In this document: piece by piece, positions 52,292-60,157 of the stretch
Position numbering within the stretch: position 1 is the stretch's first letter
How the letters are laid out: every line of letters begins with the position of its first letter
Assembly (NCBI RefSeq): GCF_037101375.1
Contig: NZ_AP029019.1
Location: forward strand, 3,510,001 to 3,574,000
Source of the DNA: Acidovorax sp. DW039
GTDB taxonomy: Bacteria > Pseudomonadota > Gammaproteobacteria > Burkholderiales > Burkholderiaceae_C
Length of the DNA: 64,000 bases
Direction: 5' to 3'
Notes under the pieces: generated by a model
Told to the model about the DNA's origin: nothing
Databases searched by the model: none
The model's input: the letters and a program-made list of their open reading frames with translations, nothing else
Translations under genes and position numbers: made by a program

Positions 52292-53412
52292 GGCAACGTC
52301 ACCGGCACGTCTACACGCGGCAATCCCGCCACCAGCTCGCGCCAGCCCGCCAGTTCAGGCTTGCCAGGCTTGCGCTCGCCAAAAAACATGGCCATCAGCT
52401 CGCCGTCGTGGTCAAAGGCTTCGACCGAAGTGACCACGCCATCTGCCGTGGGTTTCTCAACCGCCCACACGGCCGCGATGCGGTCAGTGCGCAGGTGCAG
52501 GTTGAAGCCGGGGTCCAGCACGTTGATCCAGCGGGCGTCTGCCGTGTCCATGGGGCGAATGGTGTGTACCGGGCCGGTGTGGATCTGGATGCAGCCACCG
52601 CTGCCCACAAACACCATGATGGGCAGCGCATCGCGTGCAGCACGCTCCAGCAGCCAGGTCACGGCCTGGGCTTGCAGGCGCTGGGTGAACTGCCCCTCGA
52701 CCAGGCGGAAGCTCTGCTGCCGCTCCGCGCCAAACTGGCGCAACAGGCCAAAGAACTCGTGCGTGTCCTGCATAGCGCTCCAAGCCTGCTGAAGGCCTTG
52801 CGCGTCGATGTCCTCATCCGCCTGCACGGCAGGCTTGGGGCCTGCGGGCAGGAACACATAGCCCGCACTTGGCTCTGCAAAGCGCTCGACCACGGCATTC
52901 CACACCACCATGTCGGTCTGCTCGCGCACGTAAATCTTGTGCACCGCATGGCCCTGGGCGTTGAAGAACTGCAGGCTTTGCGCGCTGGGGTGCCCGGGGC
53001 GGCCCGGCTCGGTCACCGCAAAACCCGCGTGCCACTGGGCAAAGAACAGGCGCAGGTCGATGTCTGGCCCCAGCGCCAGCCCCACAGCCCCGGTGGCCGA
53101 GACGTTCTGGTACACGCCGGTCTTTTCGTGCACGGTGGATTCATTGCGGGTCAATGCCATCAGCGGGCCGCAGACCTGCAAGGCTTGCAGCAACTCCAGC
53201 CACGGCCCGCGCAGGGCCAGCGCTTTCAAGGCGTAACCATGCTCGCCCGCGTGGGCCGCAATCACCGCCCCCTCAGGCAGATGCAGGCGCTCTGCCGCAT
53301 CGCGGGCACGCAGGCCTTGGGCGCGCAAGGCGGCAAACTGCTCGCGAATGGTGGATGCCAGAGCGGTCACAGAGGGAGTCGATGGCTCTGCGGGGGAAAG
53401 CATGGCGTTCAT
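52288..53412 (-). CDS. hmuS: Heme-degrading/heme-trafficking factor HmuS
   Basis: A 374-aa cytosolic HemS/ChuS-type protein built of two related halves; family members bind heme and pass it on or degrade it. The ATG at 53410-53412 with GGAG gives MNAMLSPAEPSTPS. Visible segments include RNESTVHEKTGVYQNVSATGAVGLALGPDIDLRLFFAQWH and, in the second half, LLERAARDALPIMVFVGSGGCIQIHTGPV followed by NVLDPGFNLHLRTDRIAAVWAVEKPTADG. The start overlaps the upstream small gene (ATGA). Confidence 0.92.
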   Translation of the reverse strand: MNAMLSPAEPSTPSVTALASTIREQFAALRAQGLRARDAAERLHLPEGAVIAAHAGEHGYALKALALRGPWLELLQALQVCGPLMALTRNESTVHEKTGVYQNVSATGAVGLALGPDIDLRLFFAQWHAGFAVTEPGRPGHPSAQSLQFFNAQGHAVHKIYVREQTDMVVWNAVVERFAEPSAGYVFLPAGPKPAVQADEDIDAQGLQQAWSAMQDTHEFFGLLRQFGAERQQSFRLVEGQFTQRLQAQAVTWLLERAARDALPIMVFVGSGGCIQIHTGPVHTIRPMDTADARWINVLDPGFNLHLRTDRIAAVWAVEKPTADGVVTSVEAFDHDGELMAMFFGERKPGKPELAGWRELVAGLPRVDVPVTLP

Positions 53413-53753
53413 TGCACAGTCTCCGGTGCGGTCAGCCACAGTGCACGGCGCTGCTCTGCCGCCGACAGGGCGGCCGTGGCGTGCTCTTGCGCACTCTGCT
53501 GCTGCCAGCGCGCCTGCAGATTCCACAGCATGGTGCGAAAGTGCGGGCTCAGCGCCTGGGACTGGGTCAATGCCTCCAGATTGGTCACGATCTTGCGCAC
53601 CATCGCCTCGCGGTGGGTGTCACAGCATGCCTGGGCATAGCCCGTCATGAGCGCCAAGGTGCCAGCCAGCAGGGCCTCCATGCACGGCATGCTGTATTCC
53701 TCGTCGCGGTGGGTGTCTGGGTTGGCGACGTTCTCGCCGGGGATGGTGCCCAT
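53409..53753 (-). CDS. Unrecognised 114-aa protein in the heme operon
   Basis: Not recognised. The ATG at 53751-53753 has an AAGGAG site, and the stop overlaps the hmuS start by 4 bases, so it is a real member of the operon. The protein is mainly helical, without membrane segments or signal peptide. It has three cysteines (MPCMEALL and QACCDTHREAM), an acidic/polar N-terminus (GTIPGENVANPDTHRDEEY) and a Gln/Ala-rich C-terminal helix (WQQQSAQEHATAALSAAEQRR). Role in heme handling or regulation is possible by position only. Confidence 0.8.
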   Translation of the reverse strand: MGTIPGENVANPDTHRDEEYSMPCMEALLAGTLALMTGYAQACCDTHREAMVRKIVTNLEALTQSQALSPHFRTMLWNLQARWQQQSAQEHATAALSAAEQRRALWLTAPETVQ

Positions 53754-53803
53754 GGGATGCTCCTTCAGGGATTCAACGGGTTGAGAGCGGGGATATCTGC
53801 GCT

Positions 53804-56050
53804 TCAGAAGTCAGCCACCAGCGACACCCGCACCGCACGGCCTGGCTGGGTGTACGCATCGATGGTGCTGGAGTTGGCGGACTGGCCGCGCACGTCGGCC
53901 CAGCGCCAGTACTTCTTGTCGGTAAGGTTGTAGATGCCAGCATTGAGGCGCAGGTCTTTGCGGATGCGCCACTGGCCGCTCAGGTCCAGCGTGGTGTAGG
54001 CGGGCGTGAGGTATTGGGAGCTGCCTGCGGCCACGTACACGTCGTCCGCCTTCTTGGCTGCGCTGTGGGTGGCGTCCAGGCGCACATGCCAGGCTGCGGT
54101 TTCATAACGCACACCGGCCGTCAGGCGTTGCGGCTCCACCGAGTTGACGGCGCGGCCCGTGTTGGTGTCGCGCCCCCGCGCCTGGCCATAGGCAAAGGGC
54201 GTGCTGATGCGACCACCCAGCCACTCGCCCCAGGCCATGTTGCCCTTGACTTCAAAGCCGTCGATCTTGACGCGGCCCAGGTTGATGGACTGGAACACCA
54301 GCGGGTTGCCCGGAGCCCCGGTGCCGCCCACCTGCTGCAGGTCTTCGATGAAGTCCTTGTAGCGGCCCGTGAATGCGGCGGCTTCAATGGACAGGGCCTG
54401 CAACCGACCGCGCACGCCGACCTCAAAGTTCTGGCTCTTTTCGGGCCGCAGGTTGGGGTTGGGTATGGTTTTGTAGTTGGACACCGTGTTCTCAAAGAAC
54501 GCGTTGACCTGCCCCGCATTGGGCGCGCGGAAGCCCGCTGCATAGTTGCCGAACACGCTCCATGCGTCATTGGCGCGGTACAGCACGCCCAGCTTGGGCG
54601 AGGTGGCATGGCCGGAGAGCGACACCGCCTTGGCACCAAATCCGGCCTGGTCGGCCTTGATGCGGAAGCTGTCGTAGCGCACGCCAGGGGTGATGCTCCA
54701 GGGCCCACGGATGAACTCGTCCTGCACATACAACGCAGCACTGCTCTCGGTGGTGTCGGGGAAGCGCTTGAGCGGGAAGGTCTCGCCCACGGGGGGCGTC
54801 ACGCCGGTCTGCAGGTTCTCCACCTGAGCACGGGTGTAGTCCAGCCCGTAGGTGAGCTTTTGCGCCCAGGCGTCTGCACCCGAACCCATGCGGATGAGCT
54901 TGCTGCCCTGCAGGTTGGCCTGCAGCGTGCGCTCGTCGTAGGTCACGTCGCGCACACGGTCGGCAGCGGTGTTGCGGTCTTCGGTGATGTATTCGCGGGA
55001 ATGCGCGTCCTGGTAGCTCAGCACCGCCTTCACATCGTCAGCCCAGGCCGTGTTCACACGCCAGTTGCCCTCCCAGGTGGCGCGGCTGCGCTGCATGTCG
55101 GTGAATGAGGTGGAGCCCAGCACCGAGGTACTGGTCAGAGGGGCCTTGCTGCGGGCGCTCAGCAGCTCGTAGTCTGCCTTTTTGTCCACATGCTCCAGCG
55201 TGAACACATGGCGCTGACCACCGCCAGGGGTGACCACCACCTTGCCCAGCACGGAGGCGTGCTTGTCCTTTTGCGGGTTGGGCAGCGTGCGGTCCACATT
55301 GGCCGCAGCGTTGGTGCCCATGTTCTCCAGTTCGTTGGCGCGACCCACGTTGGCGCTGACCAGCCACTGCACTGTGTCATTGGTGCGGCCCGCCAGCGTA
55401 GCACCCAGGCGCTTGCCATCGTCATCCCCGTCGTAGGCAGCACTCACGCGGCCACCCAGGGTTTTGCCGTCTTTCAAAAAGGCCGATGGATCGGCGGTGA
55501 TGAAGTTGACCAGCCCGCCCATGCCGTCAGACCCATAAAGGGCCGAGGTGGCGCCGCGCAGCACCTCGATGCGCTGCAGCAGGCCCACATCCACATAGTC
55601 GCGGCCAAAGGCGTTGGCGCTGAACACGTAGCTGCGTGGCAGGCGAATGCCATCCACCAGCATCAGCACCCGGTTGCCCTCCAGGCCGCGAATGTTGAAG
55701 CCGGAGTTCTGGTCCCTCCCCGTGGAGCCGCTGGCCAGGGTAAAGCGCGCTGGCGAGCGCGGTACGGTGATGTTGGGCTGGTCGCGGGCGACATCGCGCA
55801 GATCGCGCACCTGCCCTTCTTCCAGCGCCTGGGCATTGATCACGTCAATGCTCATGGGCAGGTCGTCGGGGTTTTGCTCGCTGCGCGTGCTGCTGATGAC
55901 CACCTCTTTAAGCTGAGGCATACCGCCGGCCTGGGCCAGCAGCTCTTGCGCATGCGCGGCAGACACAGACGCCACAGCCAGGGCCGCTGCCAGGGCGATG
56001 GGGGTGAGATGGAGCGGAGAACGAAAAACGGGTGCGTGAACGTGCGCCAA
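53804..56050 (-). CDS. hmuR: TonB-dependent heme/hemoglobin receptor HmuR
   Basis: A 748-aa outer-membrane receptor. It starts with TTG (56048-56050), preceded by GGAAGAGG; no ATG is available in frame. A signal peptide (LTPIALAAALAVASVSAAHAQ) leads to the plug (KEVVISSTRSEQNPDDLPMSIDVINAQ, IRGLEGNRVLMLVDGIR) and a beta-barrel ending in a terminal Phe (VRVSLVADF). FRAP and NPNL motifs, hallmarks of heme receptors, occur in GFRAPNAGQVNAFFENTVSNYKTIPNPNLRPEKS. A Fur box lies about 115 bases upstream. Confidence 0.94.
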   Translation of the reverse strand: MAHVHAPVFRSPLHLTPIALAAALAVASVSAAHAQELLAQAGGMPQLKEVVISSTRSEQNPDDLPMSIDVINAQALEEGQVRDLRDVARDQPNITVPRSPARFTLASGSTGRDQNSGFNIRGLEGNRVLMLVDGIRLPRSYVFSANAFGRDYVDVGLLQRIEVLRGATSALYGSDGMGGLVNFITADPSAFLKDGKTLGGRVSAAYDGDDDGKRLGATLAGRTNDTVQWLVSANVGRANELENMGTNAAANVDRTLPNPQKDKHASVLGKVVVTPGGGQRHVFTLEHVDKKADYELLSARSKAPLTSTSVLGSTSFTDMQRSRATWEGNWRVNTAWADDVKAVLSYQDAHSREYITEDRNTAADRVRDVTYDERTLQANLQGSKLIRMGSGADAWAQKLTYGLDYTRAQVENLQTGVTPPVGETFPLKRFPDTTESSAALYVQDEFIRGPWSITPGVRYDSFRIKADQAGFGAKAVSLSGHATSPKLGVLYRANDAWSVFGNYAAGFRAPNAGQVNAFFENTVSNYKTIPNPNLRPEKSQNFEVGVRGRLQALSIEAAAFTGRYKDFIEDLQQVGGTGAPGNPLVFQSINLGRVKIDGFEVKGNMAWGEWLGGRISTPFAYGQARGRDTNTGRAVNSVEPQRLTAGVRYETAAWHVRLDATHSAAKKADDVYVAAGSSQYLTPAYTTLDLSGQWRIRKDLRLNAGIYNLTDKKYWRWADVRGQSANSSTIDAYTQPGRAVRVSLVADF

Positions 56051-56157
56051 GGCGGGCCTCTTCCAGGGTCATGAATACGACAAGAAGCTGGCTCCGCGGG
56101 CAAATGTTTGTGGTCTGCAGGGACCGCAAAACGTGCGCTGGCTGGCAGGGATGCAAT

Positions 56158-56187
56158 ATCTTACATGAGAATAATTATCAATAACAA
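56158..56187 (-). promoter_or_regulatory. Promoter and Fur box of the heme operon
   Basis: On the minus strand TTGTTA (56182-56187) and TAAGAT (56158-56163) are 18 bases apart. Between them lies GAGAATAATTATCAATAA (56167-56184 as read on plus), a good match to the Fur consensus of GATAAT-type hexamers. Iron-loaded Fur would block the promoter, giving iron-starvation induction. Confidence 0.8.
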
Positions 56188-56256
56188 ATTCATGCGAGCG
56201 ATAAGGCCATACGCATGGGGTGCCGCAAGGCAACAGCCGCCAGCAAGACGCCAGAC

Positions 56257-56296
56257 GTAAAAAAGCCGGGGGAGCAAACGCCACCCCGGCTTTTCA
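56257..56296 (-). terminator. Terminator after ahpF
   Basis: AAAAGCCGGGG (56259-56270 region) pairs with CCCCGGCTTTT (56284-56294), followed on the minus strand by a T run. It separates ahpF from the hmuR promoter. Confidence 0.9.
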
Positions 56297-56318
56297 TCGG
56301 TCTTGAAGACCTTAAAAA

Positions 56319-56359
56319 GCTATCATTTCGATAGCTTGCTGCGCTTTATTCATGAGCGC
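56319..56359 (+). repeat. 41-bp two-hairpin repeat, copy 6
   Basis: GCTATC-N5-GATAGC first stem with a compensatory C-G pair, then GCGCTT-N7-GAGCGC. It lies between ahpF stop and the ahpF terminator. Confidence 0.85.
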
Positions 56360-56388
56360 AAAGCACCACTTGACCCTTAGGCATCCAT

Positions 56389-57957
56389 TCATGCTGCCAC
56401 AGGCGTGCGAATCAGGTGATCGAACGCGCTCAGCGCAGCCGTAGCCCCTGCACCCGCCGCAATCACGATCTGCTTGTAGGGCACCGTGGTGCAGTCACCG
56501 GCGGCAAACACGCCGGGCACGTTGGTGTTGCCCTTGGCGTCGATCACAATCTCGCCGAACTTAGAGAGTTCGACCGTGCCCTTGAGCCATTCGGTGTTGG
56601 GCACCAGGCCGATCTGCACGAACACGCCTTCCAGCGGCACCAGGTGTTCCTGGCCCGTGGCGCGGTCCTTGTACTTCAGGCCATTGACCTTGCCGTCGGC
56701 ACCCGTGATTTCGGTGGTCTGGGCGTTGGTGTGGATAGTCACGTTGGGCAGGCTCTTGAGCTTGTTGACCAGCACGGCATCGGCCTTCAGCTGGTCGGCA
56801 AACTCGATCAGCGTGACGTGCTGCACGATGCCTGCGAGGTCAATCGCAGCCTCCACGCCGGAGTTGCCGCCACCAATCACCGCCGTGCGCTTGCCCTTGA
56901 ACAGCGGGCCATCGCAGTGCGGGCAGTAAGCCACGCCCTTGTTCTTGTACTCGGCTTCGCCGGGCACGTTCACGTTGCGCCAGCGTGCGCCGGTCGAAAG
57001 AATCACCGTCTTGGCCTTGAGGGAGCCGCCGTTGGCCAACTGCACTTCCACCAGACCACCTGGCTGCGCTGCAGGGATCAGCTTTTCAGCGCGCTGCAGG
57101 TTCATGATGTCCACGTCGTAAGCCTTGGCGTGGGCCTCCAGCGCTGCAGACAGCTTGGGGCCGTCAGTTTCCAGGATCGAGATGTAGTTCTCGATGCCCA
57201 GCGTGTCATTGACCTGGCCGCCAAAGCGCTCGGCAGCCACACCGGTGCGGATGCCCTTGCGGGCGGCGTACACGGCAGCTGCAGCACCAGCAGGGCCCCC
57301 GCCGATGATGAGCACGTCAAAGGCTTCCTTGGCGCTGACCTTGGCCGCTTCGCGGGCGGCAGAGCCGGTGTCGAGCTTGGCCACGATTTCTTCCAGCGAC
57401 ATGCGGCCCGAGCCGAACACTTCGCCATTGAGGAACACCATGGGCACGGCCATGATTTCGCGGCGGGTCACTTCTTCCTGAAAGGCGCCGCCCTCGATCA
57501 CCGTGGTCTTGACCTTGGGGTTGAGGATGGCCATGAGCGACAGCGCCTGCACCACGTCCGGGCAGTTGTGGCAGGTCAGGCTCATGTAGACCTCGAAATT
57601 GAAGTCGCCATCCAGCGCCTGGATCTGCTCGATCACATCCTGCTCCACCTTGGGTGGGTGGCCGCCCGTCCACAGAAGGGCCAGCACCAGCGAGGTGAAC
57701 TCGTGGCCCAGGGGCAGGCCCGCAAAGCGCAGGCTGTTGGTAGAGCCTACGCGCTGGAGGCTGAAAGATGGCTTGCGGGCATCGTTGCCATCGGTGCGCA
57801 GCGTAATCTTGTCGCTGCGCAGGGACTGGATGGTCTCCAGCAACTCGCGCATTTCGCGGGCGGTGTCGCTGTCGTCTAAAGAAGCCACCAGTTCAAACGG
57901 CTGTTGCACGCGTTCCAGATAGGCCGAGAGTTGCGATTTGAGTTGGTCGTCGAGCAT
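56389..57957 (-). CDS. ahpF: Alkyl hydroperoxide reductase subunit F
   Basis: A 522-aa NADH-dependent flavoprotein that reduces AhpC. The ATG at 57955-57957 after AGGAAG fits the family start ([17 protein letters not shown]). The N-terminal tandem thioredoxin-fold domain has CHNC at residues 129-132; the C-terminal thioredoxin-reductase-like part has [24 protein letters not shown], the redox CPHC and NADH-binding [14 protein letters not shown]. It is cotranscribed after ahpC although a strong terminator lies between them. Confidence 0.97.
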   Translation of the reverse strand: MLDDQLKSQLSAYLERVQQPFELVASLDDSDTAREMRELLETIQSLRSDKITLRTDGNDARKPSFSLQRVGSTNSLRFAGLPLGHEFTSLVLALLWTGGHPPKVEQDVIEQIQALDGDFNFEVYMSLTCHNCPDVVQALSLMAILNPKVKTTVIEGGAFQEEVTRREIMAVPMVFLNGEVFGSGRMSLEEIVAKLDTGSAAREAAKVSAKEAFDVLIIGGGPAGAAAAVYAARKGIRTGVAAERFGGQVNDTLGIENYISILETDGPKLSAALEAHAKAYDVDIMNLQRAEKLIPAAQPGGLVEVQLANGGSLKAKTVILSTGARWRNVNVPGEAEYKNKGVAYCPHCDGPLFKGKRTAVIGGGNSGVEAAIDLAGIVQHVTLIEFADQLKADAVLVNKLKSLPNVTIHTNAQTTEITGADGKVNGLKYKDRATGQEHLVPLEGVFVQIGLVPNTEWLKGTVELSKFGEIVIDAKGNTNVPGVFAAGDCTTVPYKQIVIAAGAGATAALSAFDHLIRTPVAA

Positions 57958-58044
57958 GGTGGCTTCCTGAAAATTCGAGTTGTGGTGTTGCAGGTTTAAG
58001 GGCTTCAGGTGATTCATTCAAGCCTGATGGCCAAATTCCGGGCG

Positions 58045-58095
58045 AAAAAAAGCCGGACGGCATGGCGCACGCACCATGGCGCTGTCCGGCTTTGG
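58045..58095 (-). terminator. Terminator or attenuator between ahpC and ahpF
   Basis: AGCCGGAC (58051-58058) and GTCCGGCT (58084-58091), with an inner GCGC/CATGG stem, form a long hairpin; seven A residues at 58045-58051 read as a T run on the minus strand. It would stop most ahpC transcripts before ahpF, keeping AhpC in excess. Confidence 0.85.
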
Positions 58096-58138
58096 GGAAC
58101 GCGCCATGATGGCGCGCTCAGCCGAGGCAGGTGATCGC

Positions 58139-58714
58139 TTAGATCTTGCCGACCAGGTCCAGGGATGGAGCCAGAGTCTTGGCGCCTTCCTTCCACTTGG
58201 CGGGGCACACCTGGCCAGGGTTGGCGGCGGTGAACTGGGCAGCCTTGAGCTTGCGCAGGGTTTCAGACACGTCGCGGGCGATTTCGTTGGAGTGGATTTC
58301 CAGGGTCTTGATCACGCCATCGGGGTTGATCACGAAAGTGCCGCGCAGTGCCAGGCCTTCTTCAGCGATGTGCACGCCAAAAGCGTTGGTCAGCTGGTGT
58401 GTTGGGTCGCCGACCAGAGGGAACTTGGCCTTGCCCACGGCAGGAGATGTCTCGTGCCACACCTTGTGGGAGAAGTGGGTGTCGGTGGTCACGATGTAGA
58501 CCTCGGCACCGGCTGCCTGGAAGGCTGCGTAGTTGTCGGCAGCGTCTTCGATCTCTGTGGGGCAGTTGAAGGTGAAAGCGGCAGGCATGAAGATCAGCAC
58601 GGACCACTTGCCCTTCAGGGACTGCTCGGTGACTTCGATGAACTCGCCCTTGCCGTTGCGGTTCACGAAAGCGGTGGTCTTGAAAGGCTGGACTTGGGTG
58701 TTGATCAGGGACAT
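58139..58714 (-). CDS. ahpC: Alkyl hydroperoxide reductase subunit C (2-Cys peroxiredoxin)
   Basis: A 191-aa peroxiredoxin that reduces hydrogen peroxide and organic peroxides. The peroxidatic Cys lies in AFTFNCPTEIED and the resolving Cys in PGQVCPAKWKEG; the DTHFSHKVWHETS segment is typical of AhpC. An AAGGAAA ribosome site precedes the ATG. It is the first gene of ahpC-ahpF; the upstream 271-base gap to the divergent bfr gene contains an AT-rich palindrome that could bind a regulator. Confidence 0.97.
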   Translation of the reverse strand: MSLINTQVQPFKTTAFVNRNGKGEFIEVTEQSLKGKWSVLIFMPAAFTFNCPTEIEDAADNYAAFQAAGAEVYIVTTDTHFSHKVWHETSPAVGKAKFPLVGDPTHQLTNAFGVHIAEEGLALRGTFVINPDGVIKTLEIHSNEIARDVSETLRKLKAAQFTAANPGQVCPAKWKEGAKTLAPSLDLVGKI

Positions 58715-58782
58715 TGCTGTTTCCTTAAAGGGTTGGTTGACTGAACACAGGACTGAAGTCTAGGCGCTTTGACTCAATGCAT

Positions 58783-58812
58783 CCAATTAATTGATTTCAT
58801 TGAATCAATTGG
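58783..58812. promoter_or_regulatory. AT-rich palindrome between ahpC and bfr
   Basis: ATTGATT (58790-58796) and AATCAAT (58803-58809) are perfect inverted copies around 6 bases, extended by one more pair, within a CCAATTA...TTGG frame. It is about 80 bases before ahpC and about 175 before bfr. It does not match the OxyR ATAG-n7-CTAT pattern well. Confidence 0.45.
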
Positions 58813-58985
58813 CGATGACTATTTTATGACACGCCTCGCGCGCCCTTCAGCCGCCGTGCAGCGCACAGTAATGCAAACGCAATTGCCTATCAAACGCAGC
58901 CCATCTGCCGTGGCGGGGGCTTGCCTTGTCAGGTGGTCAAACGCCCCCCACAATCGCGCCCGACACTATCTACAAGGAGAGCCCC

Positions 58986-59462
58986 ATGAAAGGCGACGCA
59001 CAAGTCATTGCGCATCTGCAGGCGCAGCTGAAGAACGAACTCACTGCCATCAACCAGTACTTCCTGCACTACCGCATGCTCAAGCACTGGGGTTTCGACA
59101 AGCTGGCCAAGAAGGAATACGAAGAATCCATTGGCGAGATGAAGCATGCCGACTGGCTGATGGACCGCATCTTCATGCTGGACGGCCTGCCCAACCTGCA
59201 GGACCTGGGCAAGCTGCAAGTGGGTGAAGACGTGCCAGAGATTCTGGCGTGCGACCTGCGCTCGGAACAAGGCGCGCAAGCCACCATCAAGGAAGGCATT
59301 GCCCACTGCGAAAGCGTGCGCGACTATGTCTCGCGTGACCTGCTGCAGAAAATTTTGGACGACACGGAGGAGCACATCGACTTCCTCGAAACCCAGATCG
59401 ACCTGATCGACAAGGTGGGCATCCAGAACTACCTGCAGTCGCAAATGGGCGACGCAGACTGA
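58986..59462 (+). CDS. bfr: Bacterioferritin, missing one ferroxidase ligand
   Basis: A 158-aa subunit of the 24-mer heme-containing iron-storage shell. AAGGAG precedes the ATG at 58986. By residue number Glu18, Tyr25, Glu51, Met52 (heme ligand), His54, Glu94 and His130 match E. coli Bfr, but position 127 is Thr (DDTEEHID), where E. coli has the ferroxidase Glu127. Such a subunit may oxidise iron poorly and depend on a second Bfr, as described for heteropolymeric bacterioferritins. It is divergent from ahpC, linking iron storage with peroxide defence. Confidence 0.95.
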   Translation: MKGDAQVIAHLQAQLKNELTAINQYFLHYRMLKHWGFDKLAKKEYEESIGEMKHADWLMDRIFMLDGLPNLQDLGKLQVGEDVPEILACDLRSEQGAQATIKEGIAHCESVRDYVSRDLLQKILDDTEEHIDFLETQIDLIDKVGIQNYLQSQMGDAD

Positions 59463-59848
59463 GTGCCGGGCGATCAGCCCTTGCACTCTGCACTTCGCAC
59501 CTTGAAACGGGCCACGGCCCGTTTTTTTATGCCCACTGCACTCAGACCACACTGGACCGAGCGCAGCCCATCCACAGCAATCTGTTGCAAATCGGGCTTG
59601 AAATTCGCAATTCTTTGCAGCACAGCGCAAATCAAACGCGAATACTTCTCAATAAAAGTAGAATAACCGCCCGGGCCGTTGGGACTTCGTCTCTTTTGTG
59701 AGGGACTGCACCTGTTTTCTGAAGGCCCCAGCAAGCCAGCGAATCCCCACCGGGAATGCCAGCCAGCACTTGGATCCACCCAGACTGGAGCATTCCCTAT
59801 GCCGCGCACCCGCATCTGCCCTGCCTTGCCCCGGAGGCCCGGGCAGCC
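59463..59848 (+). other. 386-base gap between bfr and the DUF3649 gene
   Basis: Contains the bfr terminator, then an A/T-richer stretch (59600-59670) likely holding the promoter of the DUF3649 operon. I could not find a convincing Fur box there. No gene is supported. Confidence 0.5.
59505..59527 (+). terminator. Terminator of bfr
   Basis: AAACGGGCC and GGCCCGTTT pair around AC, followed by a T run, about 45 bases after the bfr stop. Confidence 0.92.
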
Positions 59849-60157
59849 ATGAAAACCCACCAACTCGACTGGCGTTACCGCCTGGCGGTGACTTCGCGCA
59901 CCCTGGCCGCTGCTGCGGGGGGTTATGCCGTCGCAGCGGGCTGCGCGGCAGCGCTCTCTCTCGCTTTGGCCCAGCTCATGCCCCGGGCCGAGGCTGTGCT
60001 GACCGCCACCATGCTGGCCTGGCTGGTTTACGCCATCGCCGTGGGCTGGGTGTTCTACGCACGCACTGCCTGGGGTGCATGGCTGGGCACCTTGCTGCCT
60101 GCAGCCGCGTTAGGGGCTGTGGCCATGGCCCCCCGCTGGATGGGGGCCGGGGCATGA
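59849..60157 (+). CDS. DUF3649 family membrane protein
   Basis: A 102-aa inner-membrane protein with three helices (TLAAAAGGYAVAAGCAAALSLAL, TATMLAWLVYAIAVGWVFY, WLGTLLPAAALGAVAM). The ATG at 59849 with GGAGG upstream gives MKTHQLDWRYRLAVTSRTLAA. DUF3649 proteins regularly accompany PepSY and siderophore-receptor genes and are annotated as iron transporters without proof. The stop overlaps the PepSY gene start (ATGA). Confidence 0.85.
   Translation: MKTHQLDWRYRLAVTSRTLAAAAGGYAVAAGCAAALSLALAQLMPRAEAVLTATMLAWLVYAIAVGWVFYARTAWGAWLGTLLPAAALGAVAMAPRWMGAGA

Noticed and set aside
51170-53640. Long plus-strand frames opposite hmuU, hmuT and hmuS
   Set aside because: Antisense shadows in G+C-rich DNA; the hmu genes have clear motifs and overlapping starts.
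55908-56156. Small minus-strand frame starting with an ATG near the hmuR start
   Set aside because: It is out of frame with the receptor and encodes no recognisable protein.
59600-59680. Fur box upstream of the DUF3649-PepSY operon
   Set aside because: The A/T-rich stretch does not match the Fur consensus well enough; left unassigned.
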